The translations under genes were made by a program, and so were the position numbers. Below the pieces are notes generated by a model, which was given only the letters and a program-made list of their open reading frames with translations, was not told the DNA's origin and made no database searches. Positions 1 through 8,450 of a stretch of DNA of 64,000 nt are shown here, in pieces; position 1 is the first letter of the stretch, and the number at the start of each line of letters is the position of its first letter. Location: NCBI RefSeq assembly GCF_018831085.1, contig NZ_JAGPNM010000003.1, forward strand, positions 124,001 to 188,000, written 5' to 3'. Source of the DNA: Rheinheimera oceanensis (GTDB taxonomy: Bacteria > Pseudomonadota > Gammaproteobacteria > Enterobacterales > Alteromonadaceae).

Positions 1-633
1 CTGGCCGAAATTGATGCCCAACTTGCTACCCCTTACGGCGTGCAAATGCTGGCGCCGGCCTATATCGCTATGCGCGAAGATGTGGGCCGGGTAACACAAA
101 AGCATCCGGGTTCGGCCGAAAATGGCTCGGTGTATAACCATGCGGCGGCATTTTACCTGTATGCGTTGTATCAGATTAACCAGCCGGACAAAGCCTTTGC
201 AGTACTGCGGCAGATGCTGCCTGGCAGCACAGAGCAAGATTGTCTGCAACGCGGCCAGTTACCGGTGTTTATTCCTAATTACTATCGCGGTGCTTACCGG
301 CAGTTTCCGCGCACAGCCGGGCGCTCCAGCCAGTTATTTAATACCGGCACGGTGCACTGGGTGTATCGCTCGTTAATCGAAGGGCTGTTTGGCGTAAAAG
401 GTTGTGCAGAAGGCTTATTACTGCAACCGCAACTGCCAGCCGATTGGCCACAGGTTAAACTTAAGCGGCAGTTTCGCGGCGCAGAGTTTGCTATCCTAAT
501 GCGCCGGCAAAGCGGCATCAGCAAGGCACAGCTAAGTGTCGATGGCCGCTTACTGCCACAGCCGCTTATCACTGACATTGTCGCCGGCCGGCATTATCAG
601 GTAGAACTGTTGCTGCCTCAGCCAGCTAAGTAA
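1..633 (+). CDS. GH94-type glycoside phosphorylase, C-terminal part (partial)
   Basis: The reading frame is open from the first base of the window, so this is the last ~210 residues of a longer protein cut by the window edge. The segments TPYGVQMLAPAY, RGAYRQFPRTAGRSS, TGTVHWVYRSLIEGLFGV and LLLQPQLPADW resemble the C-terminal half of GH94 phosphorylases (cellobiose, chitobiose and cellobionate phosphorylases), which split a beta-linked disaccharide with inorganic phosphate in the cytoplasm. The substrate cannot be read from this fragment. The oxidoreductase gene follows 17 bp downstream on the same strand, so the two are probably one transcript. Family assignment is fairly safe; substrate is not. 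Confidence 0.75.
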   Translation: MAEIDAQLATPYGVQMLAPAYIAMREDVGRVTQKHPGSAENGSVYNHAAAFYLYALYQINQPDKAFAVLRQMLPGSTEQDCLQRGQLPVFIPNYYRGAYRQFPRTAGRSSQLFNTGTVHWVYRSLIEGLFGVKGCAEGLLLQPQLPADWPQVKLKRQFRGAEFAILMRRQSGISKAQLSVDGRLLPQPLITDIVAGRHYQVELLLPQPAK

Positions 634-650
634 CCGCATAAGGAAAGGCT

Positions 651-1661
651 ATGATCCGCATTGGTTTATTAGGCGCTGCCCGTATCAGCGATAAAGCAAT
701 ATTTCAGCCGCTCAAGCAACTAAGAGGTTTTGCCTTGCAAGCGGTAGCCGCCTCCTCGGCAGAACGGGCCGGCGAGTATGCCGGTGCGCATGGCATTTTA
801 CATGTCGCCGACAGCTACCAGGCTTTGCTTGAGCGTAGCGATATCGACCTGATTTACAATGCGTTGCCACCTTCAGAGCATGCGTATTGGACCATACAAG
901 CCTTACAACAGGGTAAGCATGTGTTGTGTGAAAAGCCGTTTGCTATGAATGAAGCCGAGGCTCAAGCTATGGTGCAGGCGGCAAAAGCTTCCGGCAAGGT
1001 ATTGCTGGAAGCCTTTCATTACCGCTTTCACCCGTTGTTTGTTGAGGTAATGCAACTGGTGCAGGCCGGTACTATTGGCAGTATCCGCCATTTGCGGGCG
1101 AATTTTTCGGTGCGGATCCCATATTTTGCCGGTTCGCTACGGCACGAGGCGGCGCTGGGTGGCGGTGCCATGATGGATTTAGGCTGTTATCCGCTGCATT
1201 GGGTACGTACTATTATGGGCAGCGAACCTAAGGTACTAAGCGCTGATTGTATTACCGCCGGGGCAACTACCGGCGGGCCACAGATTGATATCACCACTCA
1301 GGCGCAGTTGCAATTTGCTGATGGCGCTATTGCCGATATCGGCAGCAGCATGGCAGAGCATTTAAGCCGTACGCCAGATACCAGCCTGGTGCTGGAGGGC
1401 AGTTTGGGCAGTATTGAAGTTAGCGGGCTGATTACGCCGCAACAGGGCAACAGCATTAAACTGATTACTGCCGGCTCAGAGCGGCAATACAGTGTGCCGG
1501 GCAGCAGCACCTATTATTATCAGTTGCAGCATGTGCAAGACTGCCTGCAAGGCCGTGCTACAGCCTTAACCGGCGGTACAGACGCGATTAACAATATGCG
1601 CCTGCTGGACCAGATCTATCAGCATGCCGGGCTTTTAAGCCGTGGTAGCTGCCGCCGTTAG
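651..1661 (+). CDS. Gfo/Idh/MocA family oxidoreductase
   Basis: A 336-residue protein of usual family length. The N-terminal Rossmann fold is visible as IGLLGAARISDKAI (residues 3-16), and the family signature GKHVLCEKPFAMNEAEA lies near residues 87-103, containing the conserved EKP lysine. The C-terminal half has the GGGAMMDLGCYPLHW stretch typical of the substrate domain. Such enzymes oxidise or reduce sugars or sugar alcohols with NAD(P). It is 17 bp behind the GH94 phosphorylase gene and preceded by a purine-rich stretch (AAGGAAAG), suggesting an operon handling a sugar released by that phosphorylase. The exact substrate is unknown; trans-1,2-dihydrobenzenediol dehydrogenase-like members look similar. 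Confidence 0.85.
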   Translation: MIRIGLLGAARISDKAIFQPLKQLRGFALQAVAASSAERAGEYAGAHGILHVADSYQALLERSDIDLIYNALPPSEHAYWTIQALQQGKHVLCEKPFAMNEAEAQAMVQAAKASGKVLLEAFHYRFHPLFVEVMQLVQAGTIGSIRHLRANFSVRIPYFAGSLRHEAALGGGAMMDLGCYPLHWVRTIMGSEPKVLSADCITAGATTGGPQIDITTQAQLQFADGAIADIGSSMAEHLSRTPDTSLVLEGSLGSIEVSGLITPQQGNSIKLITAGSERQYSVPGSSTYYYQLQHVQDCLQGRATALTGGTDAINNMRLLDQIYQHAGLLSRGSCRR

Positions 1662-1743
1662 CCGCGGCAAGTGCAGTTGGCATTGCAGCGCTGCTGGTTG
1701 TTGCCTATTATGCCGCTTACACTAGCATAAGGGTAATACCGGC

Positions 1744-2652
1744 ATGGATCATCTGTTAGCCATTAAAGTGTTTTGTCGTGTGGTAGAAGCCGGCACCTTT
1801 AGCCGCGCTGCAGATTTACTCGATATGCCAAAATCCACCGTAACCAAGCTGGTACAGGAGCTGGAAGCGCATTTACGGCTGAAGCTGCTGCACCGTACTA
1901 CACGCCGGGTAACAGTAACGATGGAAGGCGCAGCCTATTACGAGCGTACCACTAAGTTACTGCACGAGCTGGACGATATTGAAAGCAGTATCAGTAATGA
2001 GCAAAGCATACCGCGGGGCCGGTTAAAGGTTGATATGGCGTCTGCCATCGCGAACGTTATACTGCTACCGGCATTGCCGTCTTTTATGCAGCAATATCCT
2101 GACATTCAGCTGGAGCTGGGTGTCAGTGATACCAATATCGACCTGCTGACCGATAATATAGACTGCGTGATCCGCGGCGGTGAGTTAAATGATACGTCAT
2201 TGATTGCCAAACGTATTGCCGAGCTGACCTTTGTCACCTGTGCTGCACCATCTTATCTGCAGCAGTTCGGCACACCGCAAACGCCGGACGAGTTAAGCAG
2301 CAAACATCGTGTTATTTACTATCGTTCACGTAAAACCAACCGCGTTATGCCACTGCGTTTTAGCAACCGGCAACAATCAATGGAAATTCAGCAGCAAGGC
2401 TGCCCGTTATCGGTAAACGACAGCACAGCGCAGCTAACTGCTACCTTAAGTGGGCTGGGAGTAAGCCAGTTGCCATTATTTATGGCCCAGCCTTATCTTG
2501 ATAACGGCAAGTTGCAACTGTTGCTGCCGGATTGGCAGCGCGCGGCCTTTCCGCTGTATCTTATTTACCCGCCTGGCCACCATCTGAGCGGCCGCTTAAG
2601 CGCTTTTATCAATTGGGTTATGGCGGTGTTTCAGCCTTACCGGCCTTATTAA
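1744..2652 (+). CDS. LysR family transcriptional regulator
   Basis: A 302-residue protein with an N-terminal winged helix-turn-helix (residues ~1-60, AGTFSRAADLLDMPKSTVTKLVQELEAHL) and a periplasmic-binding-like effector domain (residues ~90-295). The segment LLHRTTRRVTVTMEGAAYYER is typical of the CrgA-like branch. It is codirectional with the sugar genes upstream, with an 82-bp gap, and lies upstream of the pagL-like gene; neither is a clear target. LysR regulators usually regulate a divergent neighbour, but there is no divergent gene here, so the regulated gene is unknown. Confidence 0.9.
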   Translation: MDHLLAIKVFCRVVEAGTFSRAADLLDMPKSTVTKLVQELEAHLRLKLLHRTTRRVTVTMEGAAYYERTTKLLHELDDIESSISNEQSIPRGRLKVDMASAIANVILLPALPSFMQQYPDIQLELGVSDTNIDLLTDNIDCVIRGGELNDTSLIAKRIAELTFVTCAAPSYLQQFGTPQTPDELSSKHRVIYYRSRKTNRVMPLRFSNRQQSMEIQQQGCPLSVNDSTAQLTATLSGLGVSQLPLFMAQPYLDNGKLQLLLPDWQRAAFPLYLIYPPGHHLSGRLSAFINWVMAVFQPYRPY

Positions 2653-2687
2653 ACCAGACTGAGACAAAACGGAATAATTTATACCAA

Positions 2688-2715
2688 AACATTATTCACC
2701 ACCGTGAATAATGTT
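2688..2715. repeat. 28-bp inverted repeat between lysR and the pagL-like gene
   Basis: Perfect 12-bp arms AACATTATTCAC and GTGAATAATGTT are separated by the four bases CACC. No T-tract follows, so it does not look like an intrinsic terminator for lysR. It may be a hairpin or a binding site for a dimeric regulator. Confidence 0.6.
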
Positions 2716-2743
2716 GTCACCGAAATGCTGTTTATTTAATTTG

Positions 2744-2755
2744 TACCGATCGGTA
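2744..2755. promoter_or_regulatory. Palindromic operator-like site before the pagL-like gene
   Basis: TACCGATCGGTA is a perfect 12-bp palindrome followed directly by an AT-rich stretch resembling a -10 element (TATATT, 2754-2759), 55 bp before the pagL-like start codon. The shape is that of a small dimeric repressor site, for example of the TetR type. The regulator is unknown. Confidence 0.4.
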
Positions 2756-2809
2756 TATTATCACCATTGACAGTTGGCCCAAACGGGCCGGTAGGGTAAA
2801 GGTGAAAAT

Positions 2810-3358
2810 ATGCAACGGTGGCTGGCAGCATTAGTATTGTTATTTGGAATAATCGGGCAGGTGCGGGCTGATATACGCACAGAGCAAATTTCGCAGCTTT
2901 CAGTGGAGTATTTAAAAGGCGAAGGCCGGGTAAGTGGTGTGCGTTTGGGATACCGGCCGTTGGAGTTTCACTTTACCACCTTACCGCTGCTGGGCGATGC
3001 CAACATGTATCTGGAAGCCAGCAGTAACTTTTGGCAATACGGCCAGCCATCGCAGTATCAAACTAATGTGGCGCTGGCATTGTCGCCGGTACTGAAAAAG
3101 CAATTTGCCAATTGGTACGGTAAGCCAGTGTTCTGGGAGTTTGGTATTGGTGTCAGTATGCTGACTAAACGTGAATTTGCCGGTAAAGATTTAGGCTCGC
3201 ATTTTCAGTTTGAAGACCGCCTCGGCCTGCTGATCGGGCTGGATCAGCAAAACAGCAAAATGCTGGCTATCCGTTATATGCATTATTCAAATGCCGGTTT
3301 ATCCAGCCGCAACCCCGGTATGGATTTTCTTAATATCGCTTATTCCTGGCGGTTTTAA
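2810..3358 (+). CDS. PagL-like lipid A 3-O-deacylase (acyloxyacyl hydrolase), outer membrane
   Basis: A 182-residue protein with a signal peptide (cleavage near VRA, residue ~20) and a C-terminal aromatic residue after alternating hydrophobic strands, as expected for an outer-membrane beta-barrel. The motif RYMHYSNAG carries the PagL catalytic pair, here His158 and Ser160. The third member, Glu 12 residues after the Ser in Pseudomonas PagL, is replaced by Asp172. PagL removes the 3-linked acyl chain of lipid A and so alters endotoxin and envelope properties. The gene converges with lpxH, another lipid A gene, and the two overlap by 4 bp. Start chosen for its AAAGGTGAA ribosome site. Confidence 0.8.
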   Translation: MQRWLAALVLLFGIIGQVRADIRTEQISQLSVEYLKGEGRVSGVRLGYRPLEFHFTTLPLLGDANMYLEASSNFWQYGQPSQYQTNVALALSPVLKKQFANWYGKPVFWEFGIGVSMLTKREFAGKDLGSHFQFEDRLGLLIGLDQQNSKMLAIRYMHYSNAGLSSRNPGMDFLNIAYSWRF

Positions 3359-4131
3359 ACCGCCGGGTTGTTATCTGCCAGTGGGTTAAAATACAACTGC
3401 CACTGGCTGGCGCTCACTTTCAAATAACTGCTTTGTGTATACCAATCGCCCAGTACATAGCGCTCTGCCATTTTGCCGTTAACGTCCAGTTTATGCACTG
3501 CAGGCCTGTGGGTATGGCCGTGGATCAACTTTAATACCCCGGCTTCTGCCATTACTCTGGGTACTTCGTCCGGGGTAACGTCCATAATTTGCGGCTGCGC
3601 CTGTGTCATATATTGCTGCTTATATCTGGCACTTTTGGTGCGGGCTTTACGGGCCAGGCGCTGGCGATACCATAACGGCATATTCAGCATTAGCCACTGC
3701 CACCAGGGCTGGTTCCACCATTTACGGAATTTCTGGTAGGCAATATCCAGCGTACACAGGCTATCGCCATGCATAATAAGCGTTGGCTTGCCGTATAAAT
3801 CAATTACCTTTGCTGGCGGTAATATGGCCATACCACAGCGTTTGGCATAAGCGTTACGCAGGAAAAAGTCGCGGTTGCCATGAATAAAATACAGCGCTAC
3901 GCCGTTATCGCTAACGGTTTTAAGTGCACGGGCTACCTCTGCCAGTAATGGCTCGGGGTTGTCATCACCAATCCATACTTCAAATAAATCGCCCAGAATA
4001 TACAAGGCTTCAGCGTGCATGGCTTGCTCGCGCAAAAAGCGTAAAAAGGCGGCGGTAATATCGGGCCGATCTGCCGCTAAGTGCAGATCGGCGATAAACA
4101 GCGTGTGCTGTTCAGGCATAAGCTCAGGCAT
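3355..4131 (-). CDS. lpxH: UDP-2,3-diacylglucosamine diphosphatase LpxH
   Basis: Catalyses hydrolysis of UDP-2,3-diacylglucosamine to lipid X and UMP, a step of lipid A synthesis at the inner membrane surface. The calcineurin-like metallophosphoesterase motifs are all visible: IADLHL near residue 14, GDLFEVWIGDD, HGNRDFF, HGDSLCT and HGHTHRP. The length of about 258 residues is close to the usual ~240. An ATG at 4131 was chosen; a TTG at 4134 and an ATG at 4119 are alternatives. It lies 9 bp behind ppiB on the same strand, the same lpxH-ppiB pairing as in E. coli, with cysS divergent. Confidence 0.95.
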   Translation of the reverse strand: MPELMPEQHTLFIADLHLAADRPDITAAFLRFLREQAMHAEALYILGDLFEVWIGDDNPEPLLAEVARALKTVSDNGVALYFIHGNRDFFLRNAYAKRCGMAILPPAKVIDLYGKPTLIMHGDSLCTLDIAYQKFRKWWNQPWWQWLMLNMPLWYRQRLARKARTKSARYKQQYMTQAQPQIMDVTPDEVPRVMAEAGVLKLIHGHTHRPAVHKLDVNGKMAERYVLGDWYTQSSYLKVSASQWQLYFNPLADNNPAV

Positions 4132-4140
4132 CAACAGCGC

Positions 4141-4635
4141 TTAAGCGTGCAGTTCAGCTTTTTCAATCACAACCGGTTTTACCGGCACGTCGCTGTGGCC
4201 GGCATTGCGGCCGGTGGCCACTTTTTTAATCTCGTCAATCACGTCCATGCCTTCAACCACTTCGCCAAATACGCAGTAGCCCCAGCCAGAGCCGGTTTCA
4301 GAGCTGAAGTTTAAAAAGTCGTTATCGGCCACGTTAATAAAAAACTGGCAGGTAGCAGAGTGCGGGTCATTGGTACGCGCCATGGCAATAGTGCCTTTTT
4401 TGTTTGGCACTTTGTTGTTGGCTTCGTTTTTAATTTTGCCTTTGGTGTCTTTTTGCTCCATCTCAGCAGTAAAACCGCCGCCCTGGATCATAAAACCGTT
4501 AATAACACGGTGAAAAATGGTGTTGTCATAAAAGCCGTCTTTCACATAGCTGATAAAATTTTCTACCGTAGCAGGGGCTTTGTCGGCAAACAGGTTTAAT
4601 TTAATTACGCCGTAATTGGTATGTAAGCTAATCAT
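4141..4635 (-). CDS. ppiB: Peptidyl-prolyl cis-trans isomerase B (cyclophilin)
   Basis: Cytoplasmic cyclophilin that speeds cis-trans isomerisation of prolyl bonds. The 164-residue length and the motifs [33 protein letters not shown] and [15 protein letters not shown] are diagnostic; the catalytic Arg is in FHRV. It starts a short minus-strand operon with lpxH and is divergent from cysS, with a 156-bp spacer holding both promoters. A purine-rich GAGGACACC lies just before the start. Confidence 0.97.
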   Translation of the reverse strand: MISLHTNYGVIKLNLFADKAPATVENFISYVKDGFYDNTIFHRVINGFMIQGGGFTAEMEQKDTKGKIKNEANNKVPNKKGTIAMARTNDPHSATCQFFINVADNDFLNFSSETGSGWGYCVFGEVVEGMDVIDEIKKVATGRNAGHSDVPVKPVVIEKAELHA

Positions 4636-4791
4636 AATAAGGTGTCCTCGTTAAAAGTGGCGGTATTCTACCGTACGCTGAGCAAATCATAAAGCAAGGA
4701 TAGCCGCGTTACGGTGCCGGTGATACACTAGCGCGCTGGTGCAGCAGCTGCACTGATTTAGCGTTTTTAGTCAAAGGACTTCGGGGAAGAC

Positions 4792-6171
4792 ATGTTACAT
4801 ATTTATAATACCTTAAGCAGAAAAAAAGAACTTTTCACACCAATTGAACCCGGTAAAGCAGGGCTCTATGTCTGCGGTATTACCATTTACGATTACTGCC
4901 ATGTCGGCCACGCCCGTACCTATGTTGCCTTTGACGTAATAAACCGCTACCTGCGCTTTTTGGGTTACGACGTAACCTATGTGCGTAATATTACCGACGT
5001 AGACGACAAAATTATTAAACGCGCCGCCGAAAACAACGAAAGCTGCGACGCCTTAACCGAGCGCTTTACCCAAGCCATGCACGCCGATTTTGCCGCGCTG
5101 GGTTTAATGCCGGCCGATATAGAGCCGCGCGTTACCACCCATATGGCCGAAATTATCGCCCTGATTGAAACTCTGGTAGCTAAAGGTTATGCCTATGTCG
5201 CGGCCGATGGCGATGTGTTGTTTGATGTGAGTAAATACGAAGCTTATGGCGAGCTTAGCCAGCAAAACCTGGAGATGCTGCAATCCGGCTCACGGGTAGA
5301 AGTAGCCGACAACAAAGACGATCCGCTGGATTTCGTATTATGGAAAGGCGCCAAGCCAGGCGAGCCGTTCTGGCAATCGCCATGGGGCAATGGCCGGCCG
5401 GGCTGGCATATTGAATGTTCCGCCATGAGCGCCAAACATTTAGGCGAGCATTTTGATATTCACGGTGGCGGTTCAGACTTACAGTTCCCGCATCATGAAA
5501 ACGAAATTGCCCAGTCGACCTGTGCCCATGGCCACAAGTACGTTAATACCTGGATCCACACCGGTATGGTGCAGGTAGATAAAGAGAAAATGTCTAAATC
5601 TTTAGGCAACTTCTTTACGGTAAAAGACGTACTGGCAGAGTATAACGCCGAAGCGGTACGCTACTTTTTATTGTCCAGCCAATACCGCAGCCAGCTGAAC
5701 TATTCCGCTGAAAACCTGCAGCAGGCCCATGCTGCCTTAGGCCGTTTGTACACCGCACTGCGTAATGTAACGCCAGCTGCCAGTGTTGATATGCAAAGTG
5801 ATTATATCGCCCGTTTTAAAGCTGCAATGGACGATGATTTCAACACCCCGGAAGCCTTACCGGTATTGTTTGAACTGGCGCGTGAAGTAAACCGCTTTAA
5901 AGAAACCGAACCGGCCAAAGCTGCCGAGCTGGCTGGTATATTAAGCTTATTAGCCGGCGTGCTGGGCTTGCTGCAAGGCGATGCCGAATCCTTCTTACAA
6001 TCAGGTGCATCGGATGATGATGTAGCCGAAATTGAAGCGCTAATAGCTAAGCGTAACAGCGCTCGCGCTAACAAAGACTGGGCAGCAGCAGACGCCGCCC
6101 GCGATGCGTTAACGGCAAAAGGGATTATCGTAGAAGATAAAAACGGCGTAACCAGCTGGCGTAAAGGCTGA
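4792..6171 (+). CDS. cysS: Cysteinyl-tRNA synthetase
   Basis: Charges tRNA-Cys in the cytoplasm. This is a class I synthetase of 459 residues, the usual length. The HIGH-type motif appears as HVGHAR near residue 37 and the KMSKS motif as EKMSKSLGN near residue 265. Zinc-binding residues are seen as Cys near residue 28, GWHIECS and HHENE. Its position divergent from ppiB-lpxH is conserved in enterobacteria. The gene ends 15 bp before a strong intrinsic terminator. Beyond that terminator the accessory region begins. Confidence 0.98.
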   Translation: MLHIYNTLSRKKELFTPIEPGKAGLYVCGITIYDYCHVGHARTYVAFDVINRYLRFLGYDVTYVRNITDVDDKIIKRAAENNESCDALTERFTQAMHADFAALGLMPADIEPRVTTHMAEIIALIETLVAKGYAYVAADGDVLFDVSKYEAYGELSQQNLEMLQSGSRVEVADNKDDPLDFVLWKGAKPGEPFWQSPWGNGRPGWHIECSAMSAKHLGEHFDIHGGGSDLQFPHHENEIAQSTCAHGHKYVNTWIHTGMVQVDKEKMSKSLGNFFTVKDVLAEYNAEAVRYFLLSSQYRSQLNYSAENLQQAHAALGRLYTALRNVTPAASVDMQSDYIARFKAAMDDDFNTPEALPVLFELAREVNRFKETEPAKAAELAGILSLLAGVLGLLQGDAESFLQSGASDDDVAEIEALIAKRNSARANKDWAAADAARDALTAKGIIVEDKNGVTSWRKG

Positions 6172-6186
6172 TTAAGTTGCTTCGAT

Positions 6187-6213
6187 AAAAAACCGCCTGC
6201 TGGCGGTTTTTTT
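6187..6213 (+). terminator. Intrinsic terminator after cysS
   Basis: An A6-CCGCC-TGCT-GGCGG-T7 hairpin with flanking A and T runs lies 15 bp after the cysS stop codon. The symmetrical A/T runs make it potentially bidirectional. Confidence 0.9.
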
Positions 6214-6280
6214 ATGCTTGAGATCTGCAGTAGGCAGCGCCTATAAGTTAGCTGATATTTTCGTGAATGTTAGAGAAAAA

Positions 6281-6427
6281 AATAAACGGGGTCAGATAAA
6301 TAAACGGGGTCAGATAAAAATTAAAATAAACGGGGTCAGATAAGATAAACGGGGTCAGATAAAAATTAAATAAAATAGACTAAGCTGATAAACAGGGTCA
6401 GATAAAAATTAAATAAAATAGACTAAG
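6281..6427. repeat. Cluster of GGGGTCAGATAA repeats upstream of RAYT transposase
   Basis: The unit ATAAACGGGGTCAGATAA occurs four times in a row with short spacers (from about 6282, 6300, 6326 and 6345), with a fifth variant having AACAGGGTCAGATAA near 6389. A second unit, AAAAATTAAATAAAATAGAC followed by TAAGCT, occurs twice (from 6361 and 6404). The complementary TTATCTGACCCC lies downstream of the transposase, so the gene is bracketed by inverted copies. These are probably the recognition sequences of the RAYT. Confidence 0.85.
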
Positions 6428-6461
6428 CTTAAGCCGTAGATCAGTAACCTGAGGATCTGTA

Positions 6462-7160
6462 ATGGCAAGACTTCGCCGAGTTCATTTAGCAGGTGTTCCA
6501 GAGCATATAATTCAGCGCGGCAACAACCGGCAGGTGTGTTTTGCGAATGACGATGATTTTGCCGCTTATGCGTATTGGTTGAAAGAGTATTCGGATGCAT
6601 TTGGTGTTCATATTCATGCGTGGGTGTTTATGACAAACCATGTGCATTTGTTATGCACGGCGTCTGACAACACCGGCATTAGCCAGATGATGCAAAGCCT
6701 GGGTCGGCGATACGTGCGTTACTTTAATCGGAGATACAAACGCAGTGGCACCTTGTGGGAAGGACGGTTTAAATCCTGTCTGGTGCAGGAAGAGCACTAT
6801 GTTTTGGCGGTGTATCGCTACATAGAAATGAATCCGGTGCGGGCTGGTATGGTTAGATCGCCCTCGGAATACGCTTGGTCCAGTTACGCCATCAATGCGC
6901 TTGGTAAGCAATCTGCGTTGTGCCTGCCGCACCCTTGCTATCTGGCACTGGCAGTTTCTGAGGCCGAGCGGCAACAAGCCTACCGTGATTTGTTCAGAAG
7001 CGAAATTAACGAAGCCCTGTTGTGTGATATTCGCAGTGCGGTAAAAAGTGGTATGGCGCTGGGTAATGACAGCTTTAAGCATGAAGTGGCAGATTTAACG
7101 GGGCGACGGCAGCAAATGGGGCAGAGGGGGCGGCCTGTGGGTTGGCGTAAGGAGCTTTAA
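6462..7160 (+). mobile_element. REP-associated tyrosine transposase (RAYT, Y1/HUH type)
   Basis: A 232-residue protein of the Y1_Tnp family. It has the HUH metal motif in MTNHVHLL (residues ~53-60) and the catalytic tyrosine in VYRYIEMNPVRAGMV (residues ~114-130). The start MARLRRVHLAGVPEHIIQRGNN is the classic family N-terminus, with GAGGATCT as ribosome site. RAYTs nick and rejoin single-stranded DNA next to short repeats; here GGGGTCAGATAA copies lie on the 5' side and inverted copies on the 3' side. The last codons are duplicated in tandem beyond the stop. It appears intact. A broken second copy lies downstream. Confidence 0.93.
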
Positions 7161-7230
7161 TTGTTATCTGACCCCAATTATCAGGGTTGGCGTAAGGAGC
7201 TTTAATTGTTATCTGACCCCAATTATCATG
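7139..7230 (+). repeat. ~46-bp tandem duplication covering the RAYT stop codon
   Basis: Two consecutive copies of a unit that begins GGTTGGCGTAAGGAGC, contains the RAYT stop codon, and ends with TTATCTGACCCCAATTATCA. The second copy carries no function for the gene but doubles the inverted TTATCTGACCCC site. Seen directly in the sequence. Confidence 0.85.
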
Positions 7231-7326
7231 TTAAGAAACTCAGTAAGAGCTAACTTTGCAGTAGAGCTGTAAACAAACGAGCTGATGCTCTTCTAAACAG
7301 CATGACTGTTTATTAAGGATAATTAG

Positions 7327-7430
7327 GATCAGATAAAAATTAAGATAATTAGGGTCAGATAAAAATTAATAAGGCTAAGCTTCAGCCGTCGCTCAGTAAC
7401 CTGAGGATCTGTTATGGCAAGACTTCGCCG
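7327..7430 (+). pseudogene. 5' remnant of a second RAYT copy with its upstream repeats
   Basis: Two GGRTCAGATAAAAATTAA units are followed by a leader nearly identical to that of the intact transposase (CAGTAACCTGAGGATCTG) and the first 17 coding bases ATGGCAAGACTTCGCCG (7414-7430). Similarity stops at 7430, where the LysR/SDR cassette begins. The 3' part of the same gene resumes at 9847. The remnant also supplies the last codons and stop of the minus-strand lysR gene. Confidence 0.85.
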
Positions 7431-8326
7431 GGAATATTCACTTCTTTGAGTATATCGATAAACGCACGTAATGGTGCCGGGACATGGCGGTGGCCGGGAT
7501 AATAGATGTAGTGCCCCGGTTCTGCAGGGCACCAGTCAGCCAAAACAGGCACTAAGAGTCCGCGTTGGAGATAGGGGTTGGCGACAAGGTCGGGAAGATA
7601 GGCAATGCCCATTCCTGCCGATGCAGCTTCAGCCATTAGTCCGAGATGGTTGAGAGTCAGGGAACCTTCGACTTCTATTGAGAACTCTTCTCCTTCCTTT
7701 TCAAAATCCCATCGGTAAAGCTTCCCACTGGGCATTCGATGCCGGATGCAAGTGTGTCTTAGAAGCTCCTCCGGGGTTTGTGGCGCTGGGTTTTCCGCTA
7801 AATAAGTTGGTGCCGCGACTGCCAGAAACCGGACTTTCGGGCCGAATCGGACAGCGATCATGTCCTGGGGAACGGTTTCACCCAGGCGAATACCGGCATC
7901 AAAACCCTCTGCCACGATATCAACAAGGCGTCCCTCGCTTACCAGGTCGATTTCAATATCTGGAAACCGCTCTTTAAATAGCGGGATCACATGGCACAAC
8001 AGCATACGTGCTGCTGTTTCACTGGCGTTTAGCCGAACAACACCACTAAGTCGATTCTGTTTAAGTTCAATTTCCTCAAATGCGGCATCAAACTCGCGAA
8101 GCAGCGGGCGGACTCGTCCCAGTAACATGGCCCCTGCGTCGGTCAACGCCACACTTCGGGTTGTTCGGTTAAACAGCCTGACACCTAATCGTGTTTCCAG
8201 AACACGCATCATGTGGCTCAGAGTAGATGGCGGCATGCCCAAGTCATCCGCAGCCTTACGAAAACTACCATGCGTGGCAATAGCGGAAAAAGCGGCCAAT
8301 ACATTCAGGTCGGGTTTCTTATTCAT
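7412..8326 (-). CDS. LysR family transcriptional regulator (cassette gene)
   Basis: A 304-residue LysR protein: winged helix-turn-helix at residues ~1-60 (HGSFRKAADDLGMPPSTLSHMMRVLETRL), then the effector-binding domain. It is divergent from the SDR gene with a 124-bp spacer, the usual arrangement for a LysR regulator controlling its neighbour. Its last few codons and stop are written in DNA that is the antisense of the RAYT start, so the C-terminus appears to have been reset when the cassette joined this site. Codon use (many CTC, CTT, TCC, CGG) differs from the surrounding genes, pointing to acquisition. Confidence 0.9.
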   Translation of the reverse strand: MNKKPDLNVLAAFSAIATHGSFRKAADDLGMPPSTLSHMMRVLETRLGVRLFNRTTRSVALTDAGAMLLGRVRPLLREFDAAFEEIELKQNRLSGVVRLNASETAARMLLCHVIPLFKERFPDIEIDLVSEGRLVDIVAEGFDAGIRLGETVPQDMIAVRFGPKVRFLAVAAPTYLAENPAPQTPEELLRHTCIRHRMPSGKLYRWDFEKEGEEFSIEVEGSLTLNHLGLMAEAASAGMGIAYLPDLVANPYLQRGLLVPVLADWCPAEPGHYIYYPGHRHVPAPLRAFIDILKEVNIPGEVLP

Positions 8327-8450
8327 GTAAAAAATACATCTACTTATGCAACATAAAACGGATTATCACATCGGTGTGGGGGTCTTACAATCATAAAAAG
8401 TAACGATATAACGTGAGTTTCGATAGGTGAATTTCCAAAGGAGACAACAG

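Noticed and set aside
4739..4753. GTGCAG-CAG-CTGCAC inverted repeat before cysS, as a T-box or attenuator
   Set aside because: It is a short isolated palindrome with no T-run or T-box elements; T-boxes are not expected in this group.
6281..6427. Possible CRISPR array
   Set aside because: Units are short, spacing is irregular, some repeats almost touch, there are no unique spacers of equal length and no cas genes. The repeats fit RAYT recognition sites.
7860..8330. 156-codon open frame antisense to the cassette lysR
   Set aside because: The LysR frame opposite it has a complete domain structure; this frame has none.
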